This document shows positions 24,481-34,388 of a stretch of DNA of 40,290 nt, in pieces. Within the stretch, counting starts at the first letter, position 1. Every line of letters starts with the position of its first letter. Below the pieces are notes generated by a model. It saw only the letters and a list, made by a program, of their open reading frames with translations. It was not told where the DNA came from and did not search any database. The DNA lies in assembly GCA_028708035.1 (NCBI GenBank), contig JAQVZU010000006.1, positions 1-40,290 on the forward strand. Reading direction: 5' to 3'. A program made the position numbers and the translations under genes. Origin of the DNA: Alphaproteobacteria bacterium. Its GTDB lineage: Bacteria; Pseudomonadota; Alphaproteobacteria; UBA9219.

Positions 24481-25200
24481 CTAGTCGGCGTCCGGACGCA
24501 AGCTATAGCCCTCTCCTCTTACCGTCACCAGGTAACGAGGATTTTTGGGGTCGATTTCGAATTTGCGGCGAAGACGCGTAACTTGCACGTCGATAGTGCG
24601 ATCGTTGATCTCCTGTCCAGCCGCGCTCTTTTCGACAAGCGTTTCCCGGCTCAGCACTTGTCCGGGAGCATCGGCCAAGGCTTTCATCAACGCCGCTTCG
24701 GCACCGCTTAAAACGATAACCTCATCGGTGGATTTAAGCTCGTCGCGTTCGGGATCATAAGACCATCCGCCCAAGCGAACTTGAGTTTTTTGTACCGCTG
24801 CCACTTTAGGCGCGCGGCGTAAAATGGCATTGATGCGCAGAAGGAGTTCACGCGGCTCGAAGGGCTTCATCAGATAATCGTCGGCTCCAGCCTCCAAGCC
24901 TTCGATACGGTCTTCGGTTTCTCCTTTGGCGGTCAGCAGCAATATCGGCAACGGGCGAGCGCAGCGCTCTGACTTGCGCAAAGATCTGGTAAAATCAAAC
25001 CCGCTTTCGCCTGGCATCATGACGTCGAGCACCATAAGATCATACACAAGGCTTCTGAGCTTCGCTCGCGCATCCTCGGCGTCCTTAGCCGTGGAAACCA
25101 CAAACCCCTGCTCGCTCAAATACCGCCCCAGAAGGCTGCGCAAGCGGGTGTCGTCATCGACAACGAGGATGTGGGGCGCAAGGGCGAGAGAGGTGTTCAC
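24481..25200 (-). CDS. OmpR-family response regulator
   Basis: A 239-residue two-component regulator. The receiver domain has the acidic pocket VVDDD, the phosphoacceptor D59 (LDVMMPGESG), the threonine in LLLTAKG and K112 (MKPFEP). A linker leads to a winged-helix DNA-binding domain (ETLVEKSAAG, then NDRTIDVQVTRLRRKF and a VRGEGYSL end). The start is a GTG that shares one base with the ispA stop (TAGTG), with GGAAG in the ispA end as ribosome-binding site. No histidine kinase lies beside it in this window, so its partner is unknown. The type resembles alphaproteobacterial PetR-like regulators, but that is not certain. Confidence 0.93.
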   Translation of the reverse strand: MNTSLALAPHILVVDDDTRLRSLLGRYLSEQGFVVSTAKDAEDARAKLRSLVYDLMVLDVMMPGESGFDFTRSLRKSERCARPLPILLLTAKGETEDRIEGLEAGADDYLMKPFEPRELLLRINAILRRAPKVAAVQKTQVRLGGWSYDPERDELKSTDEVIVLSGAEAALMKALADAPGQVLSRETLVEKSAAGQEINDRTIDVQVTRLRRKFEIDPKNPRYLVTVRGEGYSLRPDAD

Positions 25201-26099
25201 TAGCTCTTCCGGTCAACGACAAAGCGGGCGACTTCCTCAAGAGGCCTGGCTCTGCCATCGAAGACCGAAAGGTGGCGAATGGCTTGCTCGGACAACAATG
25301 TCGCTTGAGCGCGGGCGCGCTCGGCCCCCAAAATCGTGACAAACGTCGCCTTGCCCGCCTCGGCGTCGCGCCCCACCGGCTTACCTGTTTCCTCTTCGGT
25401 GCCCTCGGCGTCGAGAAGGTCGTCGATGATCTGAAAAGCAAGGCCAAGATCGTGCGCATAGGCGCGAAGCGCGTTGACATGCTGGACAGAAGCTTTTCCA
25501 AGGATAGCTCCGGCTTCCGTCGAAAAAGCGATGAGTTCGCCGGTTTTCATGCGCTGCAATCGCGTGATCGCGCCGATGTCCAGTTGCGTCGTCTCAGCAA
25601 TGAGATCAAGCATCTGGCCACCCACCATGCCTTGAACCCCCGAAGCGCGCGCCAGCGCCGAAACAAGACGACAGCGCACGGCAGGATCTTCATGCGTGCG
25701 TGGATCGGACAAAATCTCAAACGCGATAGTAAGCAATGCATCCCCGGCAAGCACTGCGGTGGCCTCGTCAAATTTCTTATGAACCGTAGGCGCGCCTCGG
25801 CGAAGGTCAGAATTGTCCATAGCCGGAAGATCGTCATGAATCAGCGAATAGCAATGAACGCACTCGATAGCCGCTGCCGCGCGCAAGGCGCATTCTCCCC
25901 CTACCCCGAAAATGCGGGATGAACACATGACGAGAAACGGGCGCAACCGCTTTCCGCCGTTCAGCGTTCCATAGCGCATAGCCTCAAAAAGGCGGTTTTC
26001 TGGAAATTCAGACTTCGGAAGTATGCATTTCAACGCTTCGGCAACGGCGCTGGCGGCTTCGGTCATCGCGGAAGCGAGGGTAGGACTGACGGAGGGCAT
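25200..26099 (-). CDS. ispA: short-chain polyprenyl diphosphate synthase (farnesyl type)
   Basis: A 299-residue trans-isoprenyl synthase that extends dimethylallyl diphosphate with isopentenyl diphosphate. Both aspartate-rich Mg-binding motifs are visible: DDLPAMD (89-95) and DDLLD (about 216), along with GGKRLRP and LIHDDLPAMDN. Size and the downstream position to xseB are those of IspA (farnesyl diphosphate synthase) in Alphaproteobacteria; product chain length is inferred. dxs, the frequent third member of that cluster, is not here; a response regulator gene overlaps the stop instead. Confidence 0.93.
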   Translation of the reverse strand: MPSVSPTLASAMTEAASAVAEALKCILPKSEFPENRLFEAMRYGTLNGGKRLRPFLVMCSSRIFGVGGECALRAAAAIECVHCYSLIHDDLPAMDNSDLRRGAPTVHKKFDEATAVLAGDALLTIAFEILSDPRTHEDPAVRCRLVSALARASGVQGMVGGQMLDLIAETTQLDIGAITRLQRMKTGELIAFSTEAGAILGKASVQHVNALRAYAHDLGLAFQIIDDLLDAEGTEEETGKPVGRDAEAGKATFVTILGAERARAQATLLSEQAIRHLSVFDGRARPLEEVARFVVDRKS

Positions 26100-26130
26100 G
26101 GATCTTTGCTAGGTTGGAGTTAGGATGAAA

Positions 26131-26382
26131 TTATGGTCCGAATGGCTTTGTCGAGATAGTTCCGTCGGGACCGACGGAGATCTGCTCAATCTTGGCTTGC
26201 GCCTCGCGCAACTTAGTTTCGCAATGTCTCTTCAGCAACGCGCCACGCTGATAAGCGTTGATGGCGTCATCAAGCTTGGCTTTGCCGTCTTCAAGCTGTT
26301 TGACGAGCTTTTCAAGTTCAGCCAGCGCTTCCTCAAAACTTAAGGCCGCAATGTCCGCGGGTATGGTGTTCGATTCCTTCAT
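26131..26382 (-). CDS. xseB: exodeoxyribonuclease VII small subunit
   Basis: An 83-residue helical protein. The core LSFEEALAELEKLVKQLEDG, then LDDAINAYQRGALLKRHCE is the XseB signature. The small subunit binds several copies to XseA to make exonuclease VII, which cuts single-stranded DNA from both ends. I chose the ATG at 26382; the longer open frame upstream would add 61 unrelated residues. It is divergent from parC across a 167-base gap and is followed by ispA 31 bases downstream. Confidence 0.94.
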   Translation of the reverse strand: MKESNTIPADIAALSFEEALAELEKLVKQLEDGKAKLDDAINAYQRGALLKRHCETKLREAQAKIEQISVGPDGTISTKPFGP

Positions 26383-26549
26383 GAGCGGGGACTCTAGAAG
26401 CTTGAAAGATTTAGTGCAAGGAGTTCTATTTGCTGCATAAAGCCCAAGTGACGAAATTCCAATTCGCATTTCTTGTTTCAATCTGTTCTTTACTACCCGC
26501 GAGGGGAAAACCCCTTTCTTTGACTCAAAATTGCTGATAACTGAATGCC

Positions 26550-28805
26550 ATGACAAAACAAACACTTAAAGAACAGCCGCCCGAACCTCCTCAGGACATT
26601 ACAGAAAAGCCTCTGCGCGAGGCTTTGTCCGAAAGGTATCTCTCTTACGCTCTATCCACCATCATGGACCGCGCCCTGCCGGACGTGCGCGACGGGATGA
26701 AGCCCGTTCACCGCCGCCTGCTTTACGCCATGCGCGGCCTTAAGCTCGATCCGACATCGCCCCCCAAAAAATCCGCGCGCGTCGTCGGCGATGTTATCGG
26801 CAAATTCCATCCCCATGGCGATACGGCAGTTTATGACGCTATGGTCCGTCTGGCTCAGGATTTCAGCCAACGCTACCCGCTGGTCGAAGGCCAGGGCAAC
26901 TTTGGCAATATCGACGGCGACAGCGCCGCCGCCATGCGATACACCGAAGCGCGGTTGACGGACGTCGCGCTCCTGCTTCTCGAAGGAATCGACGAAGACG
27001 CGGTTGACCTGCGTCCGACTTATGACGGCAGCGAGACAGAGCCTGTTGTCCTTCCGGCCGCCTTCCCTAACCTTCTGGCAAACGGAACCAACGGAATCGC
27101 CGTCGGCATGGCAACCAGCATTCCGCCGCATAACGTGGCTGAAATCTGCGATGCCTTGCGCTATCTCATCGGGACTCCGAACGCAGGAATCGAAAAGCTG
27201 GTCAGTTTTATGCCCGGCCCGGACTTTCCGACCGGCGGCGAACTTGTTGAAAATCGCGAAACAATCATCGAAGCCTATCGTACCGGAAAAGGCAGCTTCC
27301 GCATCCGCGCCAAGTGGCACAAGGAAGAACTGCGCCAGGGCACGTGGCAAATTGTCGTTACAGAAATCCCCTTTCAGGTCCAGAAATCGCGCCTGATCGA
27401 AAAAATGGCCGAGCTTCTTCAGGCCCGGAAGCTTCCGCTGCTCGACGACGTTAACGACGAATCCGCCGAGGACGTTCGCATTGTCCTGACACCGAAAAGC
27501 CGCAACGTCGATCCTGCCGTTTTGATGGAGTCGCTATTCAAGCTCTGCGACCTTGAAGCCCGCATTCCTCTGAACATGAACGTTCTGGACAAGGATTGCG
27601 TCCCAAGCGTCATGGATCTGCGCGACGTTCTAAAGTCGTACCTTAACCACCGGCAGGATGTCCTGATCCGCCGATCCACCTATAAGCTTCAACAGATCGA
27701 AGCACGGCTGGAAGTTCTGGCTGGCTATTTGATAGCCTATCTGAACCTCGACAAAGTCATCAAGATCATCCGCACCGAGGACGAGCCCAAGCCCGTTTTA
27801 ATGAAAACCTTCGGACTGACCGATAATCAAGCCGAAGCGATCCTGAACATGCGGCTTCGTTCGTTGCGCAAGCTTGAAGAGATGCAGATTAAAGGCGAAC
27901 AGAAAGACCTTGCCGAAAAACAGGCGGGCCTCAAGAAGCTTCTGAAGAACGAAGACGCTCGGTGGCAGTTTATCGACAGCGAACTAGCGGAACTCAAAAA
28001 ACGCTTTGGCAAAAACACCAAGCTTGGCGCGCGCCGCACGGTCATCGGCGAGGCCCCGGTTGAACGAGACGTTCCTGTCGATGCCGTTATCGAAAGGGAA
28101 AACATCACCGTTGTCCTGTCCGCAAAGGGATGGATTCGCGCCATGCGCGGCCATATCGCCGACGATTCCGCCCAACGCGCACAGATCAAATACAAGGAGG
28201 GCGACGAAGAAGGCTTTGTCCTCAACGCCGAGACGATCGACAAGGTTCTGCTCTTCGCCACTAATGGCCGTTTCTATACGCTTTCAGGCGATAAACTGCC
28301 TCCGGGCCGGGGCTTTGGCGAGCCTCTCCGTTTGATGATCGACCTTCCTAACGAGGACGACATTATCGGCTTGACGCTCTATGCTCCCGACAAGAAATTT
28401 GTCGTGGCGTCGAAGGACGGGCACGGCTTCATCGTCAAGGCCGAGGATACGCTGGCCCAGACCAAGAACGGCAAGCAGATCCTTAACGTGGCGGATCAGG
28501 CGAAGGCCGTGGCGTTTGCGCCTGTCGCGGGCGACACAATCGCCGTGATCGGCACCAATCGAAAGCTTTTGCTGTTCCCTGCGAGCGACTTGCCTGAAAT
28601 GTCGCGAGGCCGCGGAGTGATCTTGCAAAAATACCATGGCGGAGAATTGTCCGACATCAAGACTTTCGTCCTGAAGGAAGGCCTGACGTGGCAATCCGGC
28701 GAGCGCACGCGCACAGAGACCGATCTGCGCAGCTGGCGTGGCGAACGCGCTCAGGCCGGAAAAATCGCGCCAACCGGATTCAATCGAAGCAATAGATTCA
28801 AATAA
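26550..28805 (+). CDS. parC: DNA topoisomerase IV subunit A
   Basis: A 751-residue type IIA topoisomerase subunit that, with ParE, decatenates daughter chromosomes. The N-terminal winged helix contains [15 protein letters not shown] and the catalytic tyrosine is Y131 in [10 protein letters not shown]. The quinolone-resistance region [17 protein letters not shown] is intact. A C-terminal beta-pinwheel region (about 495-750) is somewhat short, which together with the sequence style favours ParC over GyrA. No parE is present in the window. It is divergent from xseB. Confidence 0.95.
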   Translation: MTKQTLKEQPPEPPQDITEKPLREALSERYLSYALSTIMDRALPDVRDGMKPVHRRLLYAMRGLKLDPTSPPKKSARVVGDVIGKFHPHGDTAVYDAMVRLAQDFSQRYPLVEGQGNFGNIDGDSAAAMRYTEARLTDVALLLLEGIDEDAVDLRPTYDGSETEPVVLPAAFPNLLANGTNGIAVGMATSIPPHNVAEICDALRYLIGTPNAGIEKLVSFMPGPDFPTGGELVENRETIIEAYRTGKGSFRIRAKWHKEELRQGTWQIVVTEIPFQVQKSRLIEKMAELLQARKLPLLDDVNDESAEDVRIVLTPKSRNVDPAVLMESLFKLCDLEARIPLNMNVLDKDCVPSVMDLRDVLKSYLNHRQDVLIRRSTYKLQQIEARLEVLAGYLIAYLNLDKVIKIIRTEDEPKPVLMKTFGLTDNQAEAILNMRLRSLRKLEEMQIKGEQKDLAEKQAGLKKLLKNEDARWQFIDSELAELKKRFGKNTKLGARRTVIGEAPVERDVPVDAVIERENITVVLSAKGWIRAMRGHIADDSAQRAQIKYKEGDEEGFVLNAETIDKVLLFATNGRFYTLSGDKLPPGRGFGEPLRLMIDLPNEDDIIGLTLYAPDKKFVVASKDGHGFIVKAEDTLAQTKNGKQILNVADQAKAVAFAPVAGDTIAVIGTNRKLLLFPASDLPEMSRGRGVILQKYHGGELSDIKTFVLKEGLTWQSGERTRTETDLRSWRGERAQAGKIAPTGFNRSNRFK

Positions 28806-28941
28806 TCCAAAGGAGCCGCCTTCTTATTCCCGCCGACTTTGCGCGGAAGAACGTTTGTTGCTGAAAAAAATTTGATTTATCATCGACGCCGCCTTGTTTT
28901 TGCGCGATAAGAAGAGCGCTTGCTTCTGGAGGATTCTCGAT

Positions 28942-29628
28942 ATGAAACTGCCGCTCTGCTTTCTCAAGGCTTCGAGAATGCGAATAATAGCGGCAGGGAC
29001 GCTTCGCTCCGCCAGGTTCGCCGTTTTCCGGGCAAGAGGGATCTTCAGGAGATTTCGATTCCGGCGGATGATTCACACGCTGGGAGGAACCTTCGTCGGC
29101 CTTATTTTCCTGATTTTTGTCGTTCTGCCCACTGCCCGCTACTATGGCGCATGGATGGAACGCCACGCTTCGCAGGAAAAGCTTCAAGCCCTTCAGCACC
29201 AGCAACTCGTTAAGGAACTGGTCGAACCCGCCAAGCGGGTCGATGCTTTGCCGAATGAAAGAGTTCAGACTCAAAAAGCCCTGTATGCGCCATCGCCGCG
29301 CATTCCGGCCAAGCTTGCGGGAAAAATTACAGGATATGCGCTCGAGGGATGGCCTATGGTCGGGAAAACGACGGTCGTCCTTTCGGGAATCGAAAAACTG
29401 GATCTCTCTCAGCTCGATAGCATCAAGACTTTTATCAGGGAACAGGGAAACTATCTGGTTTGCAATCATACAGCTTCAGGAACTTTCCGCTGTCTGACAA
29501 AGCAGAATATTGACCTTGTGCAAGCTATAGTCCTCAACGGCGCAGCAAGCGTGACAGCCGATGCTCTTGACCTTTACAAAGATTCCGAAGCTCAGGCCAA
29601 GGCTGCGGGCCGCGGACTTTGGAAATAA
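28942..29628 (+). CDS. membrane-anchored protein with a nuclease-like (SNase) C-terminus
   Basis: A 228-residue protein with an Arg-rich N-terminus (1-43), one hydrophobic segment (about 46-64), and a periplasmic part with a helical region at 70-95. The C-terminal end (VTADALDLYKDSEAQAKAAG then RGLWK) matches the last helix of staphylococcal-nuclease-like domains, where members end AEA-A---GKGIW. The arginine and aspartate catalytic residues usually found earlier in SNase domains are not clear here, so activity is doubtful. GGAGG lies eight bases before the ATG; an internal ATG at 29068 would remove the Arg-rich part. The lipoprotein gene follows at once. Confidence 0.65.
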   Translation: MKLPLCFLKASRMRIIAAGTLRSARFAVFRARGIFRRFRFRRMIHTLGGTFVGLIFLIFVVLPTARYYGAWMERHASQEKLQALQHQQLVKELVEPAKRVDALPNERVQTQKALYAPSPRIPAKLAGKITGYALEGWPMVGKTTVVLSGIEKLDLSQLDSIKTFIREQGNYLVCNHTASGTFRCLTKQNIDLVQAIVLNGAASVTADALDLYKDSEAQAKAAGRGLWK

Positions 29629-29645
29629 ATTTTGTTCGGAGAGCC

Positions 29646-30263
29646 ATGAAAAAATTTTTCTTTTTGATCGCCCCGATCCTTCTGCTCCAAGCCTGTGCAA
29701 ACGGCCTATCGACGCTGAGCCAGGAAGAGAAAACACGAACGCTGCATGACATCAGGCTTGGAAATATCGAGCTCAATTGCCGCCTTACATGTACAGGCAC
29801 TTGGGAACTTGGCGGCCATGACGAAGCGAAAAAACTATATGCCGCGCGCGACTGGGAGCATTTAGGCCTTCATATTGCGAAGATGGGCTATCAAAGCGAC
29901 CTGACCTACTTCTACTTGGGCCGCAGCGCCGAGGAAATGGGCGCCCACCCCGCCGCTCTCAAATACTACCAAATCGCGGGCGCCCTTTCGACGGGATCGA
30001 AAGCCACTCTGAAATGCGAGACCTATAGCGACTGCGACGGCTTCGCTTTTCCACAAGACATTGATGCCCGCGCCGAGGCTCTTTCCATCAAATCGACAAA
30101 GAAACAGCAAGCCGCTCCGATGGAAAAACCGGAATCCCGTCCTGCATCGGCCAAACAGCTACCAGCCCCAAAGGAACCTGTATCTCCGGCTCCGCCAAGC
30201 AGCAAACCCTCCGCCCCCGCTAAAGCCCCATGGATCATCCCGCCCCCCGTCAAGGGCGACTAA
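29646..30263 (+). CDS. lipoprotein with helical repeat-like middle
   Basis: A 205-residue protein. The first 17 residues are a lipoprotein signal: a short basic start, FFFLIAPILLL and the lipobox LQAC, with lipidation expected at C17. The middle (about 60-115) has helices with a TPR or Sel1-like look (YFYLGRSAEEMGAHPAALKYY). The C-terminal 65 residues are Pro/Ala/Lys-rich and probably disordered, ending IIPPPVKGD, as in proteins that cross the envelope. GGAGAG stands close to the ATG, and the gene follows the nuclease-like gene by 17 bases. Family not recognised. Confidence 0.75.
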   Translation: MKKFFFLIAPILLLQACANGLSTLSQEEKTRTLHDIRLGNIELNCRLTCTGTWELGGHDEAKKLYAARDWEHLGLHIAKMGYQSDLTYFYLGRSAEEMGAHPAALKYYQIAGALSTGSKATLKCETYSDCDGFAFPQDIDARAEALSIKSTKKQQAAPMEKPESRPASAKQLPAPKEPVSPAPPSSKPSAPAKAPWIIPPPVKGD

Positions 30264-30410
30264 GATCGGCAGTTTTCTCTTATAGCAACCCCGCCAGCGT
30301 CTAAAATGCTTGATTAACCATACTCTTTTCTTGTCCGGCAGCGCGGCCTTCTTTAAGAAAGACGATTCTAAAAAGTCCCTTTTTTCACACGCTTTAATTA
30401 CGGTGCCTCA

Positions 30411-32561
30411 ATGAATAATTCTAAAAATTTCAATCTCCACAGCATCGCTAGCCTTTCCCCCGAAGACCTTAAAAACAAAATTTTTGATAATAATGAATTA
30501 CAGCTTTTAACGGTGAGTTCGTCCGCTTTGACCTCTCTTCGAAAGAAAGGCGCATCCATTACATCCGATGAAGGCAAACTAATAACCGAAGCTTGCAACT
30601 TATTGCATATCTATGCTGCGCTATGGTGCATATTACGCTTGCCTCCACCGGAATATTCGTCCACCTATCACGTGGATATGTCATACAAAGGCGGCGATGC
30701 CTTCAACCGCGCAAAGAAGGATTTTGATAATCTTCAGACTCTTCGCAGCGAAATCTGCAGTAATGCTAAGAGTCAAGCACTCAGCGCAGCCAAACAGGAA
30801 ACGATGCAACAGGTTGGCCAATACGCGCCAAAATCGGAGGCTGTTGTTTCTGATGAATATCCTCGAACGGAAGCGCAAATCATGGCCCACCTTTCCGGCC
30901 CAGGTCGTGCGCTGTTCGATCTTGTGAAAAAAATAGAAGAAATCAGATACCCCAACGGAAATCCAAAGTTCCCGACTTTCTTGAGAAATCTCAAGGATGC
31001 CGTATTTCCCGTATGCGATTTTATCGAGTCTTGCTTCGACGTTTCTGATCTCGCGCGGACTGATAAAGAGCGCCAAGCTTACAAAGACGCCGCAGAAAAG
31101 GCTCAAAGGCTCGCCGCGGAAGCAAAAGCCCTCGCCGAACAAAAAGAGCGTGACGAAAAATTAGCCGCGCGCGAGAAGATAGACTGGCGTGAACAGGCAA
31201 AAGGCCCCGCCGCAGAATTCGCCGAGCTCCTCATACACCCAAACGACTCCACCAATCGCATCAGATCGAACCAGATGTACAAGGAAGCAGCTGTGGCCAC
31301 GCAAATGGCCCTGCTGATATTTCTTCAACTCGGCGACCCTGCCAATCTCGTCAAGACACCTTCGCTGATAATGCAATGGAAAAGTGACGAAACTCTGAAT
31401 TACCTAGACAAAACATTAAAGTGTTTGACCGCTTCGACGAAAAATCTCGCGATGGTCCTGTCAGACCCCCGCGAAACGCAAAACATTATCAGAACGACCA
31501 CTAGCATCCTCGAAATTCATCTAAACTATCTTGAAGATTACAATCTATGCCCTCAAACTGTTGCCGATATGCGGCTCATCGTTAATGATGCTTTGGGTGC
31601 CTTCAAGGTCAAGCAAGCGGAACAAGCGAAGCTTAAAGAGAGGCCGTTTGAAGACAGGGCTTTTCTTCTGACTCCCGCAAACTTTTTAGGAACTTTGATA
31701 GATCCCCAAGATCTGCCGGATGCCTATGAAGATCCGAACGTCGAGCGTCTTGGCAAAACATTTCAAACCTTTTTGATCGCCAACGCGCTCTTCAATACCG
31801 ATCCGAAAGAACATCTTTTAGATGTAGAGCCGATCTTTCGCCACGGGCGGAATCTTTATGACCAGAAGCACGAAGACGCCTATGATGGAATGGTCGCTCT
31901 TCTTGACGAGTACGATGGCCGGGAAACGGCCATGCCGACGACAGAAAGGCAAAAAGTTCTTGATGACGCCATAGACGCTGTCGTCGAATGTCTCGAGGAA
32001 ACGGAAACCGCCAGTCCAGAAACAGCGAAACAAATTCGGGCTATCCTCGCGCCCTATGCGGAAAAACGGGCAAAGGCAATAGAGGTTGAACTTGCGGAGC
32101 TTCGCGAAGCGCCGATGGAAAAGATCGCACTCCTAAAACACAAGAAATTCATGGACGTGATTTTAAGCCCTGAGGATTCAAAAACCGCGCTTAGGGACCC
32201 CTTGGTCGAAAACCTCGGTAAATCCTATCACATTTTGATGATAGCTAAATTGATAAACAAAGGCCGTTTAACGACTGATGCCCTAGTGGACTATTTTGAC
32301 GAACATCCGAACGAGCTCTATTCACCTGCTGTTGAGCGTGAATGGGAAAGTATGGTTGCTCTCCTCCATGATTATTACGGCCAAAAAATTCCGGAAAAAA
32401 CGAAACTTGAGCACCTCGATATAATCAGAACCAATACCGCTTACCGTCTGGATCTTGCCGAAAAATCATGCCCTTCAACTGCGGAAAAGATATCGGCTGA
32501 CCTTCTCCGCCGAGGAAATAAGAAGCCAGGCGTGACCTCTGGCCATACTCTAGCTGCCTAG
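30411..32561 (+). CDS. 716-residue helical protein with three internal repeats
   Basis: A large, probably cytoplasmic all-helical protein with no recognised family. Three copies of an approximately 125-residue module are visible at about 267-396, 421-548 and 577-699. Shared marks are an opening [F/L]-x-x-x-LI-x-P-x-D, a DP-x-VE-x-LGK stretch (copies 2 and 3), a MVALL-x-[DE]-Y segment and a closing helix with [S/C]P-x-TA-x-x-I. Copies 2 and 3 are the closest pair. Highly charged helical linkers (215-262, 400-416, 549-575) precede each copy. The first 200 residues may hold a further diverged copy. It has a weak ribosome-binding site, no signal peptide and no membrane segment. Function unknown. 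Confidence 0.75.
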   Translation: MNNSKNFNLHSIASLSPEDLKNKIFDNNELQLLTVSSSALTSLRKKGASITSDEGKLITEACNLLHIYAALWCILRLPPPEYSSTYHVDMSYKGGDAFNRAKKDFDNLQTLRSEICSNAKSQALSAAKQETMQQVGQYAPKSEAVVSDEYPRTEAQIMAHLSGPGRALFDLVKKIEEIRYPNGNPKFPTFLRNLKDAVFPVCDFIESCFDVSDLARTDKERQAYKDAAEKAQRLAAEAKALAEQKERDEKLAAREKIDWREQAKGPAAEFAELLIHPNDSTNRIRSNQMYKEAAVATQMALLIFLQLGDPANLVKTPSLIMQWKSDETLNYLDKTLKCLTASTKNLAMVLSDPRETQNIIRTTTSILEIHLNYLEDYNLCPQTVADMRLIVNDALGAFKVKQAEQAKLKERPFEDRAFLLTPANFLGTLIDPQDLPDAYEDPNVERLGKTFQTFLIANALFNTDPKEHLLDVEPIFRHGRNLYDQKHEDAYDGMVALLDEYDGRETAMPTTERQKVLDDAIDAVVECLEETETASPETAKQIRAILAPYAEKRAKAIEVELAELREAPMEKIALLKHKKFMDVILSPEDSKTALRDPLVENLGKSYHILMIAKLINKGRLTTDALVDYFDEHPNELYSPAVEREWESMVALLHDYYGQKIPEKTKLEHLDIIRTNTAYRLDLAEKSCPSTAEKISADLLRRGNKKPGVTSGHTLAA

Positions 32562-32586
32562 GCGGATCTAACGGGTTAAGGAGGAA

Positions 32587-32663
32587 TGGGGCGGTCGACG
32601 AGACTCGAACTCGCGACAACTCGGACCACAACCGAGGGCTCTACCAGCTGAGCTACGACCGCC
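32587..32663 (-). tRNA. tRNA-His (anticodon GTG)
   Basis: Read on the minus strand, the cloverleaf folds with acceptor stem GCGGTCG/CGACCGC, a D-arm with AGCTCAGCTGG, an anticodon stem CTCGG/CCGAG and the loop TTGTGGT (anticodon GTG), and a T-arm containing GTTCGAG. The base before the acceptor stem is G (G-1), paired with C73, the identity feature of tRNA-His. CCA is encoded. Confidence 0.95.
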
Positions 32664-32889
32664 ACAAGAAAAACCGCCCTTCCTATAAAAGATAGGCGGA
32701 TGGTTTGCAACCCGTAAGGTTCGCAGCTTTCTCAATTTACCTGAGAATAAAACGACCCAACTGCCCAATCTGGGACAGCGTCGGATTATGCTGAAAATGC
32801 AAGACGTTGGCTAAATTGTCAAGCGATATGGAAAATGCCATATTTCCAACCTGCGCTGCCCGGATCGAACTCTTAACCAAGGAACGCTT

Positions 32890-34281
32890 ATGTCCAAAAC
32901 GACCCCTCTCTTTGATCTGATTAAAAAAAGCGGCGCGCAATACGTGGATCTTCGCTTTACCGATCCCAGAGGCAAGCTTCAACACTTAACGCACCATGTC
33001 GATACCATCGACGACAATGCCGTTGAAAACGGCTTGATATTCGACGGATCGTCAATCGCTGGCTGGAAAGCTATTAACGAGTCCGACATGGTTCTCAAGC
33101 TCGACGTCGATACGGCGGCGATGGACCCCTTCTATGCCGAACCGACCGTCACGGTGTATTGCGATATCTACGATCCAATCACGAACAAGCCTTATAGCCG
33201 CTGCCCCCGCTCGGTCGCGCGCCGCGCCGAGGAATACCTTATCGAATCCGGCCTAGGCACCAAGGCCTATTTTGGGCCAGAAGCCGAATTTTTTGTGTTC
33301 GATCATGTGACGTTTGAAAACAAGCCGACGCACACGTTCTTCAAGCTCGAGTCCATGGAAAGCCCGTCCAACAGCGGTAACGACTGTCTTGAAGGCAACA
33401 CGAAGGGCGGGTACTTTTCCGTCAATCCGGAGGACAACGCGCAGGACCTTCGCACCGAGATGCTTTCCGTCATCAAGCAAATGGGCGTTCCGGTTGAAAA
33501 GCATCATCACGAAGTCGCCACCGCTCAACACAAACTGGGCATTAAGTTCGCCTCGCTGCTCAAGTGTGCCGACAACATGCAGATCTTCAAGTACGTGGTT
33601 CGCAATGTGGCGGCTATGTACGGCAAAACGGCAACCTTTATGCCGAAGCCTATTTTTGGCGACAACGGCTCGGGCATGCATGTGCACCAATCGCTTTGGA
33701 AGGACGACTCGCCGCTGTTCTCGGGCAAGGAGTACGGAGGATTGTCCAAGCTCGGCTTGTATTACGTCGGAGGCATTATCAAGCATGCGCGGGCTTTGAA
33801 TGCGCTCACTAATCCCTCGACCAACAGTTATAAACGCCTGGTTCCGGGATATGAGGCCCCTGTTCTGCTAGCGTATTCATCGCGCAACCGCTCGGCATCC
33901 TGCCGCATTCCGTTCGCGACAAACCCCAAGGCCAAGCGCATCGAAGTCCGTTTCCCAGATCCGCTTGCAAATCCGTATCTCGCATTTGCGGCGATGATGA
34001 TGGCGGGACTTGATGGCATCGAAAACAAGATTGAGCCCGGCGCGCCATCCGACAAGGATCTGTATCACCTTCCAAAAGAAGAACTCGCCAAGGTCCCGAT
34101 GGTCTGCGGCTCGCTGAAGCAGGCAATCGAAGCGCTGGAAAAGGATCATGACTTCCTTCTCAAGGGCAACGTGTTCACGATGGATATGATTAACAGCTAT
34201 CTCGACCTGAAGCGCGAGGAGTGGGACCGCTTCCGTCTCGCGCCGCATCCGGTCGAGTTCGATCTGTACTATTCGGCGTAA
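32890..34281 (+). CDS. glnA: glutamine synthetase, type I
   Basis: A 463-residue enzyme that makes glutamine from glutamate, ammonia and ATP, working as a dodecamer. Landmarks are the FDGSSIAGW loop, GPEAEFFVFD with metal ligands, HHHEVATAQ, DNGSGMHVHQSLW, NRSASCRIPF and the adenylylation site Y392 in KDLYHLPKEE. The intact tyrosine suggests regulation by GlnE. Length is near the usual 468-470. glnB, the usual neighbour in Alphaproteobacteria, is absent upstream, where the tRNA-His gene and a 700-residue unknown protein stand instead. I see no clear sigma-54 promoter. Confidence 0.97.
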   Translation: MSKTTPLFDLIKKSGAQYVDLRFTDPRGKLQHLTHHVDTIDDNAVENGLIFDGSSIAGWKAINESDMVLKLDVDTAAMDPFYAEPTVTVYCDIYDPITNKPYSRCPRSVARRAEEYLIESGLGTKAYFGPEAEFFVFDHVTFENKPTHTFFKLESMESPSNSGNDCLEGNTKGGYFSVNPEDNAQDLRTEMLSVIKQMGVPVEKHHHEVATAQHKLGIKFASLLKCADNMQIFKYVVRNVAAMYGKTATFMPKPIFGDNGSGMHVHQSLWKDDSPLFSGKEYGGLSKLGLYYVGGIIKHARALNALTNPSTNSYKRLVPGYEAPVLLAYSSRNRSASCRIPFATNPKAKRIEVRFPDPLANPYLAFAAMMMAGLDGIENKIEPGAPSDKDLYHLPKEELAKVPMVCGSLKQAIEALEKDHDFLLKGNVFTMDMINSYLDLKREEWDRFRLAPHPVEFDLYYSA

Positions 34282-34388
34282 CCGGAAGTTTATTTTTTGT
34301 GCAGCCCCTAAGGCCAATCGGGAGTTTTGGCTTTGGTTTGTCAGGGCGTGCATGGTTTCGGGCATGCGTATGCGCTTTTTCTTTACCC

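Noticed and set aside
26652-27350. 232-codon minus-strand ORF
   Set aside because: Antisense to parC; no start site or recognisable content.
28798-29469. 223-codon minus-strand ORF
   Set aside because: Antisense to the nuclease-like gene and to parC's end; the plus-strand gene has a good ribosome-binding site and a sensible protein.
32700-32889. Search for a sigma-54 (NtrC-type) promoter before glnA
   Set aside because: No GG-N10-GC pair with the usual TGGCAC-TTGC context was found.
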